Of a stretch of 64,000 bases of DNA, positions 23,020 through 32,724 are shown one piece after another. The notes beneath the pieces were generated by a model. It did not search any database. It was not told the origin of the DNA and was given only the letters and a program-made list of their open reading frames with translations. A program made the position numbers and the translations under genes. Source of the DNA: Prostheceraeus crozeri. Its lineage: Eukaryota; Platyhelminthes; Polycladida; Euryleptidae. The stretch is from NCBI GenBank assembly GCA_907163375.1, contig CAJQUW010011052.1:1-64000 (forward strand). The letters are read 5' to 3'. Every line of letters starts with the position of its first letter. Within the stretch, counting starts at the first letter, position 1.

Positions 23020-23391
23020 AGTAGTTAGTTATGCGGACGCACTGATAGTGGATACGAACATGGATAGGAACATGTGTTCCGAATTGCCAATGCGAACATG
23101 TTCCGAATTGCGAATGCGAACATGGATATGAACATGTTCCGAATTGCGAATGGATGCGAACATGGATAGGAACATGTAAATAGGAACCGCGTTCCGATTG
23201 ATAGGCGAATTGAGATCATACTCAATGATTCGGAACGCCTTGTTCCGAAATTGAATTAGAGTATGTGAATTAGAATAGGGATGCGAACATCTATTTCGGT
23301 ACTTAAACAGGTGTTTGTTTTGAGACTGCTTGCTCAAATGCGACAATTGTGGCCATTGTGACTATGATGACAATTTTATTTATTTTCATAA
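23020..23391 (+). repeat. Polinton A left terminal inverted repeat
   Basis: The 372 bases match the reverse complement of 43020-43391 with two differences. The outer half contains four repeats of a GTTCCGAATTGCGAATGCGAA-like unit interleaved with ACATGGATAGGAACATG. The inner edge is TTCATAA. Both strands are open across this repeat, giving false arginine/serine-rich frames. Confidence 0.96.
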
Positions 23392-23422
23392 CTAGGTTAA
23401 GTTATAAATACGTGGAAGTTGC

Positions 23423-23929
23423 TTGATGGTTAGTTTCCCAATTTCATGGATTGTTGCAAGAGACCTTGGTTATTCGCTAAAAGCTATAGAAACTGTTACA
23501 AATCTAAATGAAAATATCAAAGCTGGTGATTTAGTTGAACGACTAATGGATCTGGATGAGCATACCATGAATGCTAATTTGGATCGTAGTTGGATAGAAG
23601 ATTTCTCAATGCTACATTATAAAGACAGTGAAATTAGGAGGATGAAATTGGAACTTTCTGAAACGGAGATAAAAAAAGTGAAACCTTCAATTGATTTATC
23701 AAAATGTTCTATCAATGAAAGTGACTTCAGAAAGAAATTAGAAACAGAGACGTTTAAACTATTATGTGAACGGAACTGCATTAGGTGTTTTGAACGGGAA
23801 AAATCCCTTCTCTTGTTACCATGTTCTCATTTTGTCATGTGTTCTACATGCTATATACCCTTGGAAACTACATTTTGTCCCCTTTGTGATGAAGAAATAA
23901 TTTCAACAGTCACTGTATATCGTTCATAA
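23423..23929 (+). CDS. UBA-RING protein, IAP-like without BIR
   Basis: The 168-residue protein is the first gene inside the left repeat. The C-terminus is a C3HC4 RING (Cys119, 122, 134, His136, Cys140, 143, 152, 155) followed by a short beta tail ending TVTVYRS. This is the form found in inhibitor-of-apoptosis proteins, whose RING sits at the very C-terminus and acts as ubiquitin ligase. Residues 10-45 (ARDLGYSLKAIETV and DLVERLMDLDE) resemble the UBA domain of the same proteins. No BIR repeat is present. A role in curbing host cell death or directing host protein turnover is inferred. No counterpart lies at this position in B, which has different RING-type genes. Confidence 0.65.
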   Translation: MMVSFPISWIVARDLGYSLKAIETVTNLNENIKAGDLVERLMDLDEHTMNANLDRSWIEDFSMLHYKDSEIRRMKLELSETEIKKVKPSIDLSKCSINESDFRKKLETETFKLLCERNCIRCFEREKSLLLLPCSHFVMCSTCYIPLETTFCPLCDEEIISTVTVYRS

Positions 23930-23951
23930 TGAGTCATCATGCGTGTCTGTG

Positions 23952-23983
23952 ATTGGTTGCTATTGTGCAGCTTTTGTATATAA
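23952..23983 (+). promoter_or_regulatory. Inverted CCAAT and TATATAA box
   Basis: ATTGGT at 23952-23957 and TATATAA at 23977-23983 lie 57 bp ahead of the ATG at 24040. This is consistent with a standard polymerase II core promoter for the following gene. Confidence 0.6.
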
Positions 23984-24039
23984 GGTTATCACACTTCTAT
24001 TACAACCATACTTGTTGAGGATTGTAGACATTAATAAAC

Positions 24040-24651
24040 ATGCCATTTACCACGATCATTCCTGTTTCAATTATTCACAAAGACAATCTGTTTACTAGCA
24101 AGATTTTCTACTCTGCAAATGATGTTATTGGTTACAAAGCTGATCTCATAGATCTGATGGAGGATATTGTCACATTCTATCATTGTGAAGATGATATTGA
24201 ACTTCAGAAACTCTTAATGAGGACATTGACCAATGCCCTTACGCGAGTACTACGATTTTGGCTCGATGAAGTGTTCAAGCCTCTGAGTTTGACGGAAGCT
24301 ATTCCACAGAGTTCTCGTTGCTATTGTGAAATGAGAACACGGAAATTGAAGACTTGTTTGCATGATATAATCGTATTTAGCCACTATGAGGAAAATGGTG
24401 GTAAATTCAAGGTGGACATGTTTACCGGACCCCCGTCGATGAGCGTCAATGTGGCAGTGCAAGATGACCGGGACATAATCAAGTTTAGAGCATACTATGC
24501 TAATCTTTTAAAAGTCTTCGCTTCAAAACCATGCTGTTCATGCTGTCCTCTATCAAAGGATTTAATGTGTAATATAGAACAGCTTATAACTGCAACGACT
24601 CAGACCTTGAGTGATGTTGATGACTACGACCTACCATCTGTTACCGTTTGA
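24040..24651 (+). CDS. Unknown Polinton A protein with Cys cluster
   Basis: This 203-residue protein is of unknown function. The middle is helical and hydrophobic (LMRTLTNALTRVLRFWLDEVF), and near residue 170 is a KPCCSCCPL cysteine cluster. It has its own TATA promoter, which suggests separate, perhaps early, expression. It sits where B has an exonuclease-like gene and a polymerase-N-terminus-like gene, but I see no convincing similarity to either. Confidence 0.55.
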   Translation: MPFTTIIPVSIIHKDNLFTSKIFYSANDVIGYKADLIDLMEDIVTFYHCEDDIELQKLLMRTLTNALTRVLRFWLDEVFKPLSLTEAIPQSSRCYCEMRTRKLKTCLHDIIVFSHYEENGGKFKVDMFTGPPSMSVNVAVQDDRDIIKFRAYYANLLKVFASKPCCSCCPLSKDLMCNIEQLITATTQTLSDVDDYDLPSVTV

Positions 24652-24717
24652 CTTTGTTGCATGGAACTAAGCAAAAATGTATATTTTTATAAATGCTTTG
24701 CTTTTAACACAATAAAA

Positions 24718-25110
24718 ATGACTGCAAAACGAAAGGCATCTTTTTCTCGGAAGAATGGTTCTTTTAGACCTTCAAGTCAGTTTAAGAAGGCGTTGCGAAA
24801 GTTAAACAGCATGCGAAACAATAAAGTTAAGTGCAAATTAATTCAAAACTCCAGTGATGATTTCATTCGTGATTTGGCTTTTGCAATACACAAATGCCTC
24901 CCAATATACAAGCCTTTATTGAGTACTGATTCTCTAAACAGCATTAGAAAATTTTCAAATCCAAGAAGCAGTGATATGAAAAGGCGGAACTTAGTTCAGC
25001 GTGGAGGTGGTGGGTTTTTGAATATGTTGAATGATATTGGAAACAGCATTTACAATGTACTCAACAGTCCACTAGGGAAAGTTGGGGCAGGTGCCGCAGT
25101 GTTGCTGTAG
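24718..25110 (+). CDS. Basic small virion-like protein with GG motif
   Basis: This 130-residue protein starts with a basic segment (TAKRKASFSRKN). A helical part with an Arg/Lys-rich end follows, then QRGGGGFLNMLNDIG and a hydrophobic Gly/Ala tail. The same layout (basic helical part, then QKGGFL and a hydrophobic tail) is seen at 55336-55692 in B and is common in Polintons. By layout it resembles small adenovirus core or membrane-lytic proteins matured by adenain at GG sites. I chose the start at the Met that matches B and not the earlier in-frame Met at 24661. Confidence 0.6.
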   Translation: MTAKRKASFSRKNGSFRPSSQFKKALRKLNSMRNNKVKCKLIQNSSDDFIRDLAFAIHKCLPIYKPLLSTDSLNSIRKFSNPRSSDMKRRNLVQRGGGGFLNMLNDIGNSIYNVLNSPLGKVGAGAAVLL

Positions 25111-25164
25111 ACGACGAATCATGGATTGACACGTCATCATTGATTGATGACTCATGTGAATATG

Positions 25165-25172
25165 TATATAAG
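25165..25172 (+). promoter_or_regulatory. TATATAAG box
   Basis: TATATAAG lies 88 bp ahead of the ATG at 25260 and is preceded by an AP-1-like TGACTCA (25147-25153). It probably drives the following ssDNA-binding-like gene. Confidence 0.5.
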
Positions 25173-25259
25173 AGAGACGCGCTTGTACTCTTTAATCACT
25201 TTCAAGCTATCATTCATCGCTGACGGTTGAAAAGCTCCGAATAAGTACAACATTGAATT

Positions 25260-26006
25260 ATGTCTCAAAAAATGTTTATAGTTAGAGAGGAGAGCGACTC
25301 ATTTGAACGTGATCTCTTTAAATTCCGACTGACAAGGAAGGTTTAAGGGATTGGAAATACCTTTTACTTCCAAACGTTTAGCTATGGTGACGATGGTTTC
25401 TACCTTCAAGTTCCATTTTTCCACAGTAATGGTATGTCTTCATCTGGTTATAGCAACATGAGACAAATGCAAGTAACCTTTCCGAAATGGCAGCAGATGA
25501 TACTCAAAACCATCGACTCTTTGGCGAAGGAATGCGTTGTGTTGCCCGAAAGTGCTCCTACACATTGGAGGAAGGCGTTAGAGGAAGGAAGTGGCTATAA
25601 GGATTTACCCGAGTTCGATACGCTATTCTTGAAATTGTCCGATCACTTTCAAGCATTCGATCTACTTGGAAATACAATGGAGTGTGATGATCTGAAGCGC
25701 GGACGATACATGGGTTTAATACACGTCAACGGACTATACATTGGTGCTCACGGCTCAACCGGAAAAGTGGCATCGTTACAAATGAAAGTTCTACAGTTGG
25801 TTTATGAGCCAATGCCGATTGATAAGTGTCTAATCACCATCGATAAATCTACTTCAAAAGATGGGAAGGATGTTGAAGAAAGCAAAAAGCTGGGACGGAA
25901 ATCCAAGGAAGGGAGTGTTAAGTTGAAATTGAAACGCCAAGATGCTCAAATTGACGCGAGAAGTTATTTTAATGCTGACATTGATGAGGAAACACAAATG
26001 CTGTGA
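25260..26006 (+). pseudogene. Conserved Polinton protein, ssDNA-binding-like
   Basis: This is the homologue of the B gene at 52942-53717. They share VNGLYIGAHGSTGKVASLQM against VNGLYYGRNKDNKIASLSM, followed by Q/E-x-L-x-Y-x-P. A Lys-rich, charged tail follows. The beta-rich central part with VNGLY may be an OB-like single-strand-binding fold, but this is a guess from pattern. It stands just before the packaging ATPase and ends near an AATAAA at 26033. It is broken. Confidence 0.5.
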
Positions 26007-26114
26007 ATGTGAAATGAAAGTTTCTAAATGTAAATAAAGTTGTAATGGAACATGACTTGTTTTATTCTAAGCAAACTGGTGGGTGTTGGTCGTTAAAGCT
26101 TTTGAAATTTCAGG

Positions 26115-26750
26115 ATGACAGATTTTCGCCTATTCACTGATCGCACAATGTGTGTGGCCGGACCAAGTCAGTCCGGTAAAACAACTTTTGTAACTCAATT
26201 ACTACAATTTAGAAATGAGATGTTTAATAAAGAAATTAAAAGAGTTAAATGGTGTTATGGCATATTTCAACCACAACTACATTCTGCACTTCGCCAGAAA
26301 GGTTATGATGTGAAGCAAGGGTTACCGACAACTGAAAACAACAAAGCAGGTGACTTACTAGTATTAGATGATCTATTACGTGAAAGCAAATCTTCAAAGG
26401 ATGTAACTGAAATGTTCATTCAAACTGCACATCATAGGGAAGCTTTTATGATCTATATCACCCAAAACATTTTTGATGGAGGGAAAGAGCAAAGAACTAG
26501 GAGTTTGAATACACATTATTTGGCACTATTTAAAAATCCAAGAGATAGCAGTCAGATACATCATCTCAGTAGACAGATATTACCTCAACAACCTAAAATA
26601 CTTTCAAAAATATATGAAGATGTTACTAAGAAACCACATGGCTATCTATTTATTGATCTAACCCAGGAATGTCCGGAACGACTTCGATTTCGAACAAATA
26701 TTATACCTAATTCCGCTGAACCAATGACAGTTTTCTCGGTTCACAGCTAG
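26115..26750 (+). CDS. Packaging ATPase (FtsK/HerA, A32-like)
   Basis: The 211-residue ATPase would pump DNA into the capsid. The Walker A motif GPSQSGKT is at residues 16-23 and Walker B LLVLDD at 81-86. A YITQN motif near residue 117 matches the sensor region of A32-type ATPases, and HREAF precedes it. It is about 45 percent identical by eye to the B gene at 55724-56341 and starts with the same MxDFRL. Its neighbours are the same in both elements: ssDNA-binding-like and conserved helical protein genes. Confidence 0.92.
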   Translation: MTDFRLFTDRTMCVAGPSQSGKTTFVTQLLQFRNEMFNKEIKRVKWCYGIFQPQLHSALRQKGYDVKQGLPTTENNKAGDLLVLDDLLRESKSSKDVTEMFIQTAHHREAFMIYITQNIFDGGKEQRTRSLNTHYLALFKNPRDSSQIHHLSRQILPQQPKILSKIYEDVTKKPHGYLFIDLTQECPERLRFRTNIIPNSAEPMTVFSVHS

Positions 26751-26791
26751 TTTTAAGCAATGTACTTTGTTGCCTTATTATTATTACAAAC

Positions 26792-27442
26792 ATGTCGTAT
26801 TCAAAGATGGTAGTCATTCCTCAAGAGGAGTATATACAATTGACTACATTACAAAGTGCACAAGAAGTCAAAAATATAGATCAACCTATCACGAATCAAC
26901 TTAAGGAACTAACACAAAAGGATATGGAAATTCAGAAGATTAAGGATCCCTATCGACGAATGCAGTTAGCAGCTGAAAACATTGATGAGAGGCGACAGAT
27001 TCGTGATAAGTTGCGACGATTTATAACCTTGTCAACACCTCGACCATATCGTGTGCGCGCTGAGCGGTTATTTGACTTCATTGATCCACATGTGAAGTTC
27101 AATGAGAGAGGGGAGATAATAGATGAAACAACTGGTGATGTTATTAGAAATAGTCACATAGATGACCTTCTGCAATATGCTGTCAGAGATGTAAGGCGAA
27201 AACTAGGTGCACCACAAGGGTGGTCATATTTTCAGAAAATTTTATCTGATCAAAATGTACCTCACAATATTATTGGAGGACCGACTGTGAATGAATTGGA
27301 TAAGGGTCACTTACAAGATGAAACAAAAAGTAAAACACCCACGATGGCGGTCAAGCGAGAGCTTCATGATCTCGATGATCTTCAACCAAAAAGAGCTACT
27401 AGGCGCTCAATGCGTGTTGGAAAGGATTATAGTAAATATTAA
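26792..27442 (+). CDS. Conserved Polinton helical protein
   Basis: This 216-residue protein is of unknown function and lies between ATPase and integrase in both Polintons. It starts SYSKMVVIPQEEYIQL. The middle has KIKDPYRRMQL and LFDFIDPHVKFNERGEI, then a WSYFQKIL motif and a basic tail with QPKRATRRSM. B's homologue (56338-57030) shares each of these. The constant position among virion genes suggests a structural or assembly role. Confidence 0.7.
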   Translation: MSYSKMVVIPQEEYIQLTTLQSAQEVKNIDQPITNQLKELTQKDMEIQKIKDPYRRMQLAAENIDERRQIRDKLRRFITLSTPRPYRVRAERLFDFIDPHVKFNERGEIIDETTGDVIRNSHIDDLLQYAVRDVRRKLGAPQGWSYFQKILSDQNVPHNIIGGPTVNELDKGHLQDETKSKTPTMAVKRELHDLDDLQPKRATRRSMRVGKDYSKY

Positions 27443-27476
27443 GCAAATATAAATTAAGCTTTGCTTCTCTCATATC

Positions 27477-27803
27477 ATGTCGCTACAAAAGTTTTGCTGC
27501 TGTTTGAAATCTGCGCTCGAAGGTAAAGGAGAAGAGGGCATAGAGGTTGATATCAATTGTGTTAGCAGTTGCTGTGGGAGTAATACGCGTGCAAATCAAA
27601 ACAAAGACGATGAGTACAGCAGTGAAACTCAGAAAGATTTATTACGACTTAAATCACCCCGCAAGTTTCAGTCGTCCGGAGGTTCTAGCTCGTGCAGCAG
27701 GTGTGGGAATAGAGAAAGTCAAGAAGTGGTTAAGGAGTCAACCGACTTACACTCTTCACAAAAATGCGAGAAAGCGGTTTCCAACAAGAAAATATGTTGT
27801 TAA
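27477..27803 (+). CDS. Cys-rich ORF overlapping integrase start
   Basis: This frame starts SLQKFCCCLKSALEG and has CVSSCC and CSRCGN. It overlaps the beginning of the integrase frame. B has an ORF at the same place (57032-57247) that is also Cys-rich and starts a few bases after the preceding gene. The shared position and composition argue that it is real. The stretch inside the integrase core may just be carry-over. Confidence 0.4.
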   Translation: MSLQKFCCCLKSALEGKGEEGIEVDINCVSSCCGSNTRANQNKDDEYSSETQKDLLRLKSPRKFQSSGGSSSCSRCGNRESQEVVKESTDLHSSQKCEKAVSNKKICC

Positions 27804-28698
27804 CAATATAGATAGTCAATGGCAAGCGGACTTGGCTGACATGCAACAGATATCACAGTACAATGATGGCTATAAATACATCTGAACCGTAATAGATATT
27901 TTATCTCGCTATGCTTGGGCACGTGCGCTGAAATCCAAACGAGGACCAGAAGTTGAAGCGGCTTTTCAGAGCATTTTCGATGAGGGGCGTGTTCCGAAAA
28001 GAATACAGACCGATCAAGGGAAGGAATTCGAAAACTCTCATGTTCGAAGTCTCCTTAAAAGTCATAATGTGGAATTGTTTAGTGTCAAAAGTGCTTATAA
28101 AGCTGCCATGGTTGAGAGGTTCAATCGTACACTGAAGACAAAAATATGGCGCTATTTCACTGCAAAAAATACACATGTTTGGATAGGTGAGCTGCAGAAA
28201 TTTGTTAAGAATTACAATAAAAGCTACCATCGAATCATTAAGATAAAACCTGTTGATGTTACCCCAGATAATGCGATGGATGTATGGCTTCGATTGTATG
28301 ATAAGAAAGCGAAAAACATTTCCAATGAAAAGAAAATTAATGTTGGTGATAGACTTCGGATTTCAAGGGTTAAGTCTACATTTGAGAAGGGGTATCTACC
28401 TAATTGGACTGAAGAAGAGTTTTTTGTAGATGAAGTAAATACAAAATTTAGACCCACCATGTATAAATTAATAGATTACCATGGCAATCCAATTGAAGGA
28501 AAATTTTACTCTTATGAATTGCAAGTAGTAGACAGAAGTGAAGAGGTGTATATGATTGACAAAATAATTAGGAGGAAAGGTCATGGCAATCAAAGGAAAT
28601 ATCTAGTTAAATGGAAGGGATATCCTGATTCATTCAATAGCTGGATAACGCACCAGGATCTACAAAATGTGGAGGTGGGAGACACTCGTAACTTTTAA
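27547..28698 (+). pseudogene. Chromodomain integrase, Polinton A
   Basis: This is a retroviral-type integrase that would insert the element. In order it shows an N-terminal HTH-like region (SRPEVLARAAGVGIEKVKKW), the DDE core (SQWQADLADM, RIQTDQGKEF, MVERFNRTLKTKI), a KINVGDRLRI beta domain and a C-terminal chromodomain (YMIDKIIRR, KYLVKWKGYP, NSWI). Chromodomains bind methylated histone tails and may steer integration. It is closely similar to B's integrase at 57210-58298. The gene is broken. Confidence 0.88.
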
Positions 28699-28711
28699 GT
28701 TGATATAGCAT

Positions 28712-30316
28712 GTGACTTCTTACATATATGAGGTCAACATGTCTACTAACTTCAATATCATTCTTCCAAGCAATAGCAACCCCAAGATATTCCCAAGTAA
28801 CAAACCATCTCTCTACTCTGTTGAATTCGCTAATCCAATTACTCTGCATGGACCCCATGAAGTTGCTCTAACTGAAATTACTTATTACAACGATATCAGT
28901 TTGCTAAAGAACAACTATTTTGAATTACATAAAGAAGTACGAGAGAAGGATGATTGCTTTCGCATATTTCAAAATAGTCTACATGGTACATGGGCTTTTC
29001 ATCATCTAACTTTACATCCTTTTTCAACATCTTTACCATCTGTCCAAAACATGATTAAAATTCAAAAGGCATTTGCAACGTCAACTTTTGATTCTAAGGT
29101 TCCCACAATGAGCTTGCAAGATACAGAAAAGGAAATCGGTAGAATGTTTGAACGAATAAATGATCTCTTCAAGCTGACTTTGAATAAATTCTACAAACCA
29201 GTCATAAAGGGGTCAACAAAATTGATGAAGGAAGGGAAGCATGTTCTTCTTGTATTAGGTAAGGATTTGAGTCATACTTTTGGGTATTCCAGAACAACTT
29301 TCTCATCAAGGTATTGGTACAATGGACGTGGGTGGAATTCGGAGAGGAAAGTCACTGATTTTCAATGTAGAATTGTGCCATTGTATGCATTACAAAAAAG
29401 GAGCATCCGAGTAAAAAATAAATTTGAGGTCATTAGAAGTGTTGAAGACTTTGCAAAAAAGTTTCAAGGATCAGTGCCAGAAACGTTAATGACTTGTGAA
29501 TATAAGAAAGAGAAAGTAACTTTATTTACTGTTGAAACGGAGGCAGAATTTATTGTTTTTACTAAAAAGACACCATTGTAAAAGTCTGAGTCCGCTGTTA
29601 TTGAATTCGGATCTGAAATGATTGGGATGCTTGAGGGCCTTGAAAGCGCACCTTGGTTGACAGAATTAAATGATACATTCAAGGTTCAATTGTCCTCTTC
29701 TAAACTCAAAGCATCAACAAATGCTTCATGGGATATCCACGTATACAGCGAAGACATATTGGGTGATGAATTGTCTACTTCCAGTGAACTTGTAAAAAGA
29801 GTTAATTTGAACATTGAAAGCTTGAAAACGCCATCTGAATTATGTACAAAGTTAAATGAGTTTGGTGTAGATTACCTTGATGCAGATGAATATCACTTTT
29901 CTTATGATCCACATAAGAAACGCATGATTCTAAAGTTAGGAAAGAACTCTCTTATCAAGCTGGATAGCGTGTTAACGTCCACATTGGGATTCTCAAAATC
30001 AACTATTTATGAAGGCACATCAATAGGCGATACAGCCCCATCACTAGAGCGTGATATAAGTAACTTATACGTCGATTGTAACATTATTGAATATACAAGG
30101 GTTGGCGACATTGAGGCCCCACTTCTGCGTACATTTCCTCTCTCATCCGTAAGGAAGCAACTAATCAATCGAGAATTTATTAACACGATGTATGTACCAA
30201 TGAGCAGAAATGTCATCAATAGAATTGACATATCAATTCATGATGATACAGGTGAAGTAGTACCATTCTGTGGTGGTGTTACTGTTTTAACACTACACAT
30301 CAGGACACGAGAATAA
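28712..30316 (+). pseudogene. Penton-like minor capsid gene, Polinton A
   Basis: The N-terminus has the typical Polinton form: an ILPSNSNPKIFPSNKPS stretch, then LHGPHEVALTEITY. The end carries RVGDIEAPLLRTFPL and ISIHDDTGEVVPF. B has two genes of this kind, 61824-63242 and 63282 onward, sharing LPSN, EWEVG and VGDVEAPLL. In Polintons this protein is thought to be the vertex (penton, single jelly-roll) capsid protein. Here it lies between the integrase and core-like genes. It is broken. Confidence 0.65.
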
Positions 30317-30360
30317 GGCCTTACGCTATTGTGGGATCTATAATTATCTACAGGACATAA

Positions 30361-30847
30361 TGTCAGGCATTTACAGTAGTCCATCCTATCAGAGCGGCTA
30401 TCCCGTGTTTGCTGGAGGTAGACGACAAGTTGGAGGAGGCATATTCGGTGCACTAAGACGTATGGTTCTCCCAACACTCAAAAAGTATGGCGTACAATCA
30501 TGAAGCATGTTGGAAGCAGGGCCTTAGATTTTGGTGCAAATGTTGCAGCTGATGCGCTTCAAGGTGAGGATATCGGTGAAGCTATGAATATGCGCGCGCA
30601 CCAATCTGCCATAGACGCATTAGATGATTTAACAAAGACGAGACGTACAGTTCGGAAGAAGCGTAGGAAGTCAAGACAAGTTGGATCAGGTCGAGTTACT
30701 AAGCAAAGGCGTAGGAGAAGTAAAAAGCCCACCAGAGCAGCACGTTCTAAATCAAGACGTCGTGTGAAAGCAAGAAAGCGCAAACGAAATTCCACAGCGA
30801 CTGGAAACAAGTCAAAACGAAGGAAGACAACATATTTGCAAAGCTAA
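30361..30847 (+). pseudogene. Core-like basic protein, Polinton A
   Basis: The start carries AGGRRQVGGGIFGALRRM, a GG-rich hydrophobic segment resembling adenain-processed virion proteins. The end is extremely basic (runs such as RRRRSKKPTRAARSKSRRR), suited to condensing DNA. B's homologue at 58340-58795 has the same two halves. It lies directly before the major capsid gene in both elements. It is broken. Confidence 0.6.
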
Positions 30848-30851
30848 TACG

Positions 30852-32135
30852 ATGCGGAGTATCAATTCGGCTTTGTGTTTCTTTGATTCACCACCTCATC
30901 AAACTGACATTATTTCCTCAACTATTGTTGATATAGTCCCCACAACAAATATCGATGGTAACCAACAGCCTATTCAGTTTGATAAACCTGCCAATCCTCA
31001 AGATTATATTGACTGTCAATCCATTGATTTAGAATTGTGTATACAAATTAAGAAGACTGATGGTACCGATATTGATTCAACTAAGGATAAAGTGGGATTG
31101 ACAAATCTTCCTATTGCCAGACTATTCTCAGATGTGTATTTAATATTGAATGACAAACAGATTGAAGGAGGGGATCGAGCATATCCCTATGCAGCATACA
31201 TAAATACAATGACGCCATTTCAGAAGCAAGCTAAACAGTCACACTTGCAAGTTGCCGGCTGGTATGATGATCAGCAAGGGAAATTTGATGAGGTTTCAAA
31301 TGGAGGTTTAAAAAAACGAATGGAATTGACAGCAGATTCAAAGGAATTATACTTGAAAGGATCTGTCTATCTTGATTTCCTTCGTCAATCTAGATATCTA
31401 CTATCACAGGTTAAAATGCAAATAAAATTTATTCGCGCAAATCCTGAGTTCGCGTTAATGGCTTTTGGAGCTACAAACTATCAAGTCAACATAAGTAATG
31501 CCGTGCAAAATGTAAGGAGAGTAACAATGAACCCGTCAGTCATCAACGAGCATGCGACAGGATTGAGGAAAAGCAATGCAATATATCCAGTTAATCACAG
31601 TGTGTTAACAAACTTCACAATTGGTGCGGGATCATCCTCTCATGCCTACCCAAATCTTTTTCCCACTGCGATGCCGAAGGCGGTGTATATCACATTTGTG
31701 GAAAATGAATCATTTATTGGTGCTTTTGAAAAGAATCCATTTAATTTCCAACACTTTAACGTTAGTAAACTAGCACTCTATCAGGATGGAAAGTTTGTTG
31801 CTTGCAAAGCTTATGAGCCTAATTTTAAAGAGGGTAAATTTGCACGTGAATATGGTTCTACTTTCACTGCACTGAGCATGTTTAACACAGATGATTCAAA
31901 TGGAATTACAATGGATATGTATAAAAATGGTTACTTCTTCATTATATACAATCTCACAGCAGATGCAGATCTAGGCGGTGAAAGCATTGGAGTTACAAAG
32001 CCTCGTAATCTACGACTAGAGGTGTCATTTGAGTCACCTTTGAAGAAAACAATTACTTGCCTCATTTATGCTATCTATGATAGCAAAGTTGAAATAACGA
32101 GAATGCGAGACGTAACTGTCAGCTATCAGAGATGA
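30852..32135 (+). CDS. Major capsid protein, Polinton A
   Basis: The 427-residue protein matches B's 425-residue protein at 58798-60075 along its length. Shared landmarks include VGLTNLPIARLFSDV, GGDRAYPYAAY, QSHLQVAGWYDD, LDFLRQSR, NAIYPV, KNPFNFQHFNVS, MFNTDDSNG and a terminal RDVTVSYQR. Proteins of this family, including the nematode F54H12.2 type, are widely carried by Polintons and taken to be the double-jelly-roll major capsid protein. Its stop overlaps the protease start by four bases (ATGA). Confidence 0.8.
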   Translation: MRSINSALCFFDSPPHQTDIISSTIVDIVPTTNIDGNQQPIQFDKPANPQDYIDCQSIDLELCIQIKKTDGTDIDSTKDKVGLTNLPIARLFSDVYLILNDKQIEGGDRAYPYAAYINTMTPFQKQAKQSHLQVAGWYDDQQGKFDEVSNGGLKKRMELTADSKELYLKGSVYLDFLRQSRYLLSQVKMQIKFIRANPEFALMAFGATNYQVNISNAVQNVRRVTMNPSVINEHATGLRKSNAIYPVNHSVLTNFTIGAGSSSHAYPNLFPTAMPKAVYITFVENESFIGAFEKNPFNFQHFNVSKLALYQDGKFVACKAYEPNFKEGKFAREYGSTFTALSMFNTDDSNGITMDMYKNGYFFIIYNLTADADLGGESIGVTKPRNLRLEVSFESPLKKTITCLIYAIYDSKVEITRMRDVTVSYQR

Positions 32136-32593
32136 GTAACTTAAGCAACATACAAATCTTGAGGAAAATGGGAAATGCTCATTCCTACTCCAAGTCAATA
32201 TTTCTTGATGTCTTTTCTAGAGATAATTTACCTAATTCAATTCCTTTCTATCCTTGTTCGCTTATCATCAATACGGACAGCAACAATCTTCCTGGTAAAC
32301 ATTGGGTTGCAGTGTACATCAATCGCTATAAAGTGGCTGAATATTTTGACTCTCTTAATCTATCTCGCTTACATGACATTGCACTATGGATGAATAGGTT
32401 CTCCTGGACGATTAAGAAAGTTACATCGTTTCCACTTCAAAGCAATGTATCTCTCATGTGCGGCGGTTATGTGCTATATTTCATCAACGAGAGACCATTG
32501 AAAAATAACTGTAAAAGTGTTTTACAACTTTTTTCGAAAGACTGCTATAAAAATGATGTAATTCTTACAAAGTATATTGAAACTGTTTTGTAA
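32132..32593 (+). CDS. Adenain-like virion protease, Polinton A
   Basis: This 153-residue Ulp1/adenain-fold cysteine protease would process capsid and core precursors. Catalytic residues are readable: His57 in PGKHWVAV, Asp73 in YFDS, Gln103 in FPLQSN and Cys110 in LMCGGYV. It overlaps the capsid stop by ATGA, so the two are probably translated from linked messages. It is the last gene of the rightward block and ends at a bidirectional poly(A) site. Confidence 0.85.
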   Translation: MSNLSNIQILRKMGNAHSYSKSIFLDVFSRDNLPNSIPFYPCSLIINTDSNNLPGKHWVAVYINRYKVAEYFDSLNLSRLHDIALWMNRFSWTIKKVTSFPLQSNVSLMCGGYVLYFINERPLKNNCKSVLQLFSKDCYKNDVILTKYIETVL

Positions 32594-32606
32594 TAAAGTT
32601 TTATTT
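32592..32606. terminator. Two-way poly(A) signals between converging blocks
   Basis: AATAAA at 32592-32597 serves the rightward block. AATAAAA on the minus strand (TTTTATT, 32600-32606) serves the leftward block. The same arrangement occurs in B at 60532-60567. Confidence 0.7.
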
Positions 32607-32724
32607 TATATGTAAATATCCTTGTTTTATGTTCCAAATCGTTGGGTTTAGAGGGAAAGCAAAACATGTTTACATTTCAATATGTATTTACAAATATACA
32701 GTTCTTTTCTAAATATTTACATAG

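Noticed and set aside
23025-23346. Long minus-strand open frames in the terminal repeat, and their plus-strand copies at 43065-43386
   Set aside because: They are open in several frames because of short internal repeats, lie wholly in the inverted repeat, and give low-complexity peptides.
27901-28230. Minus-strand 109-codon frame across the integrase
   Set aside because: It is the antisense shadow of a strongly recognisable integrase core.
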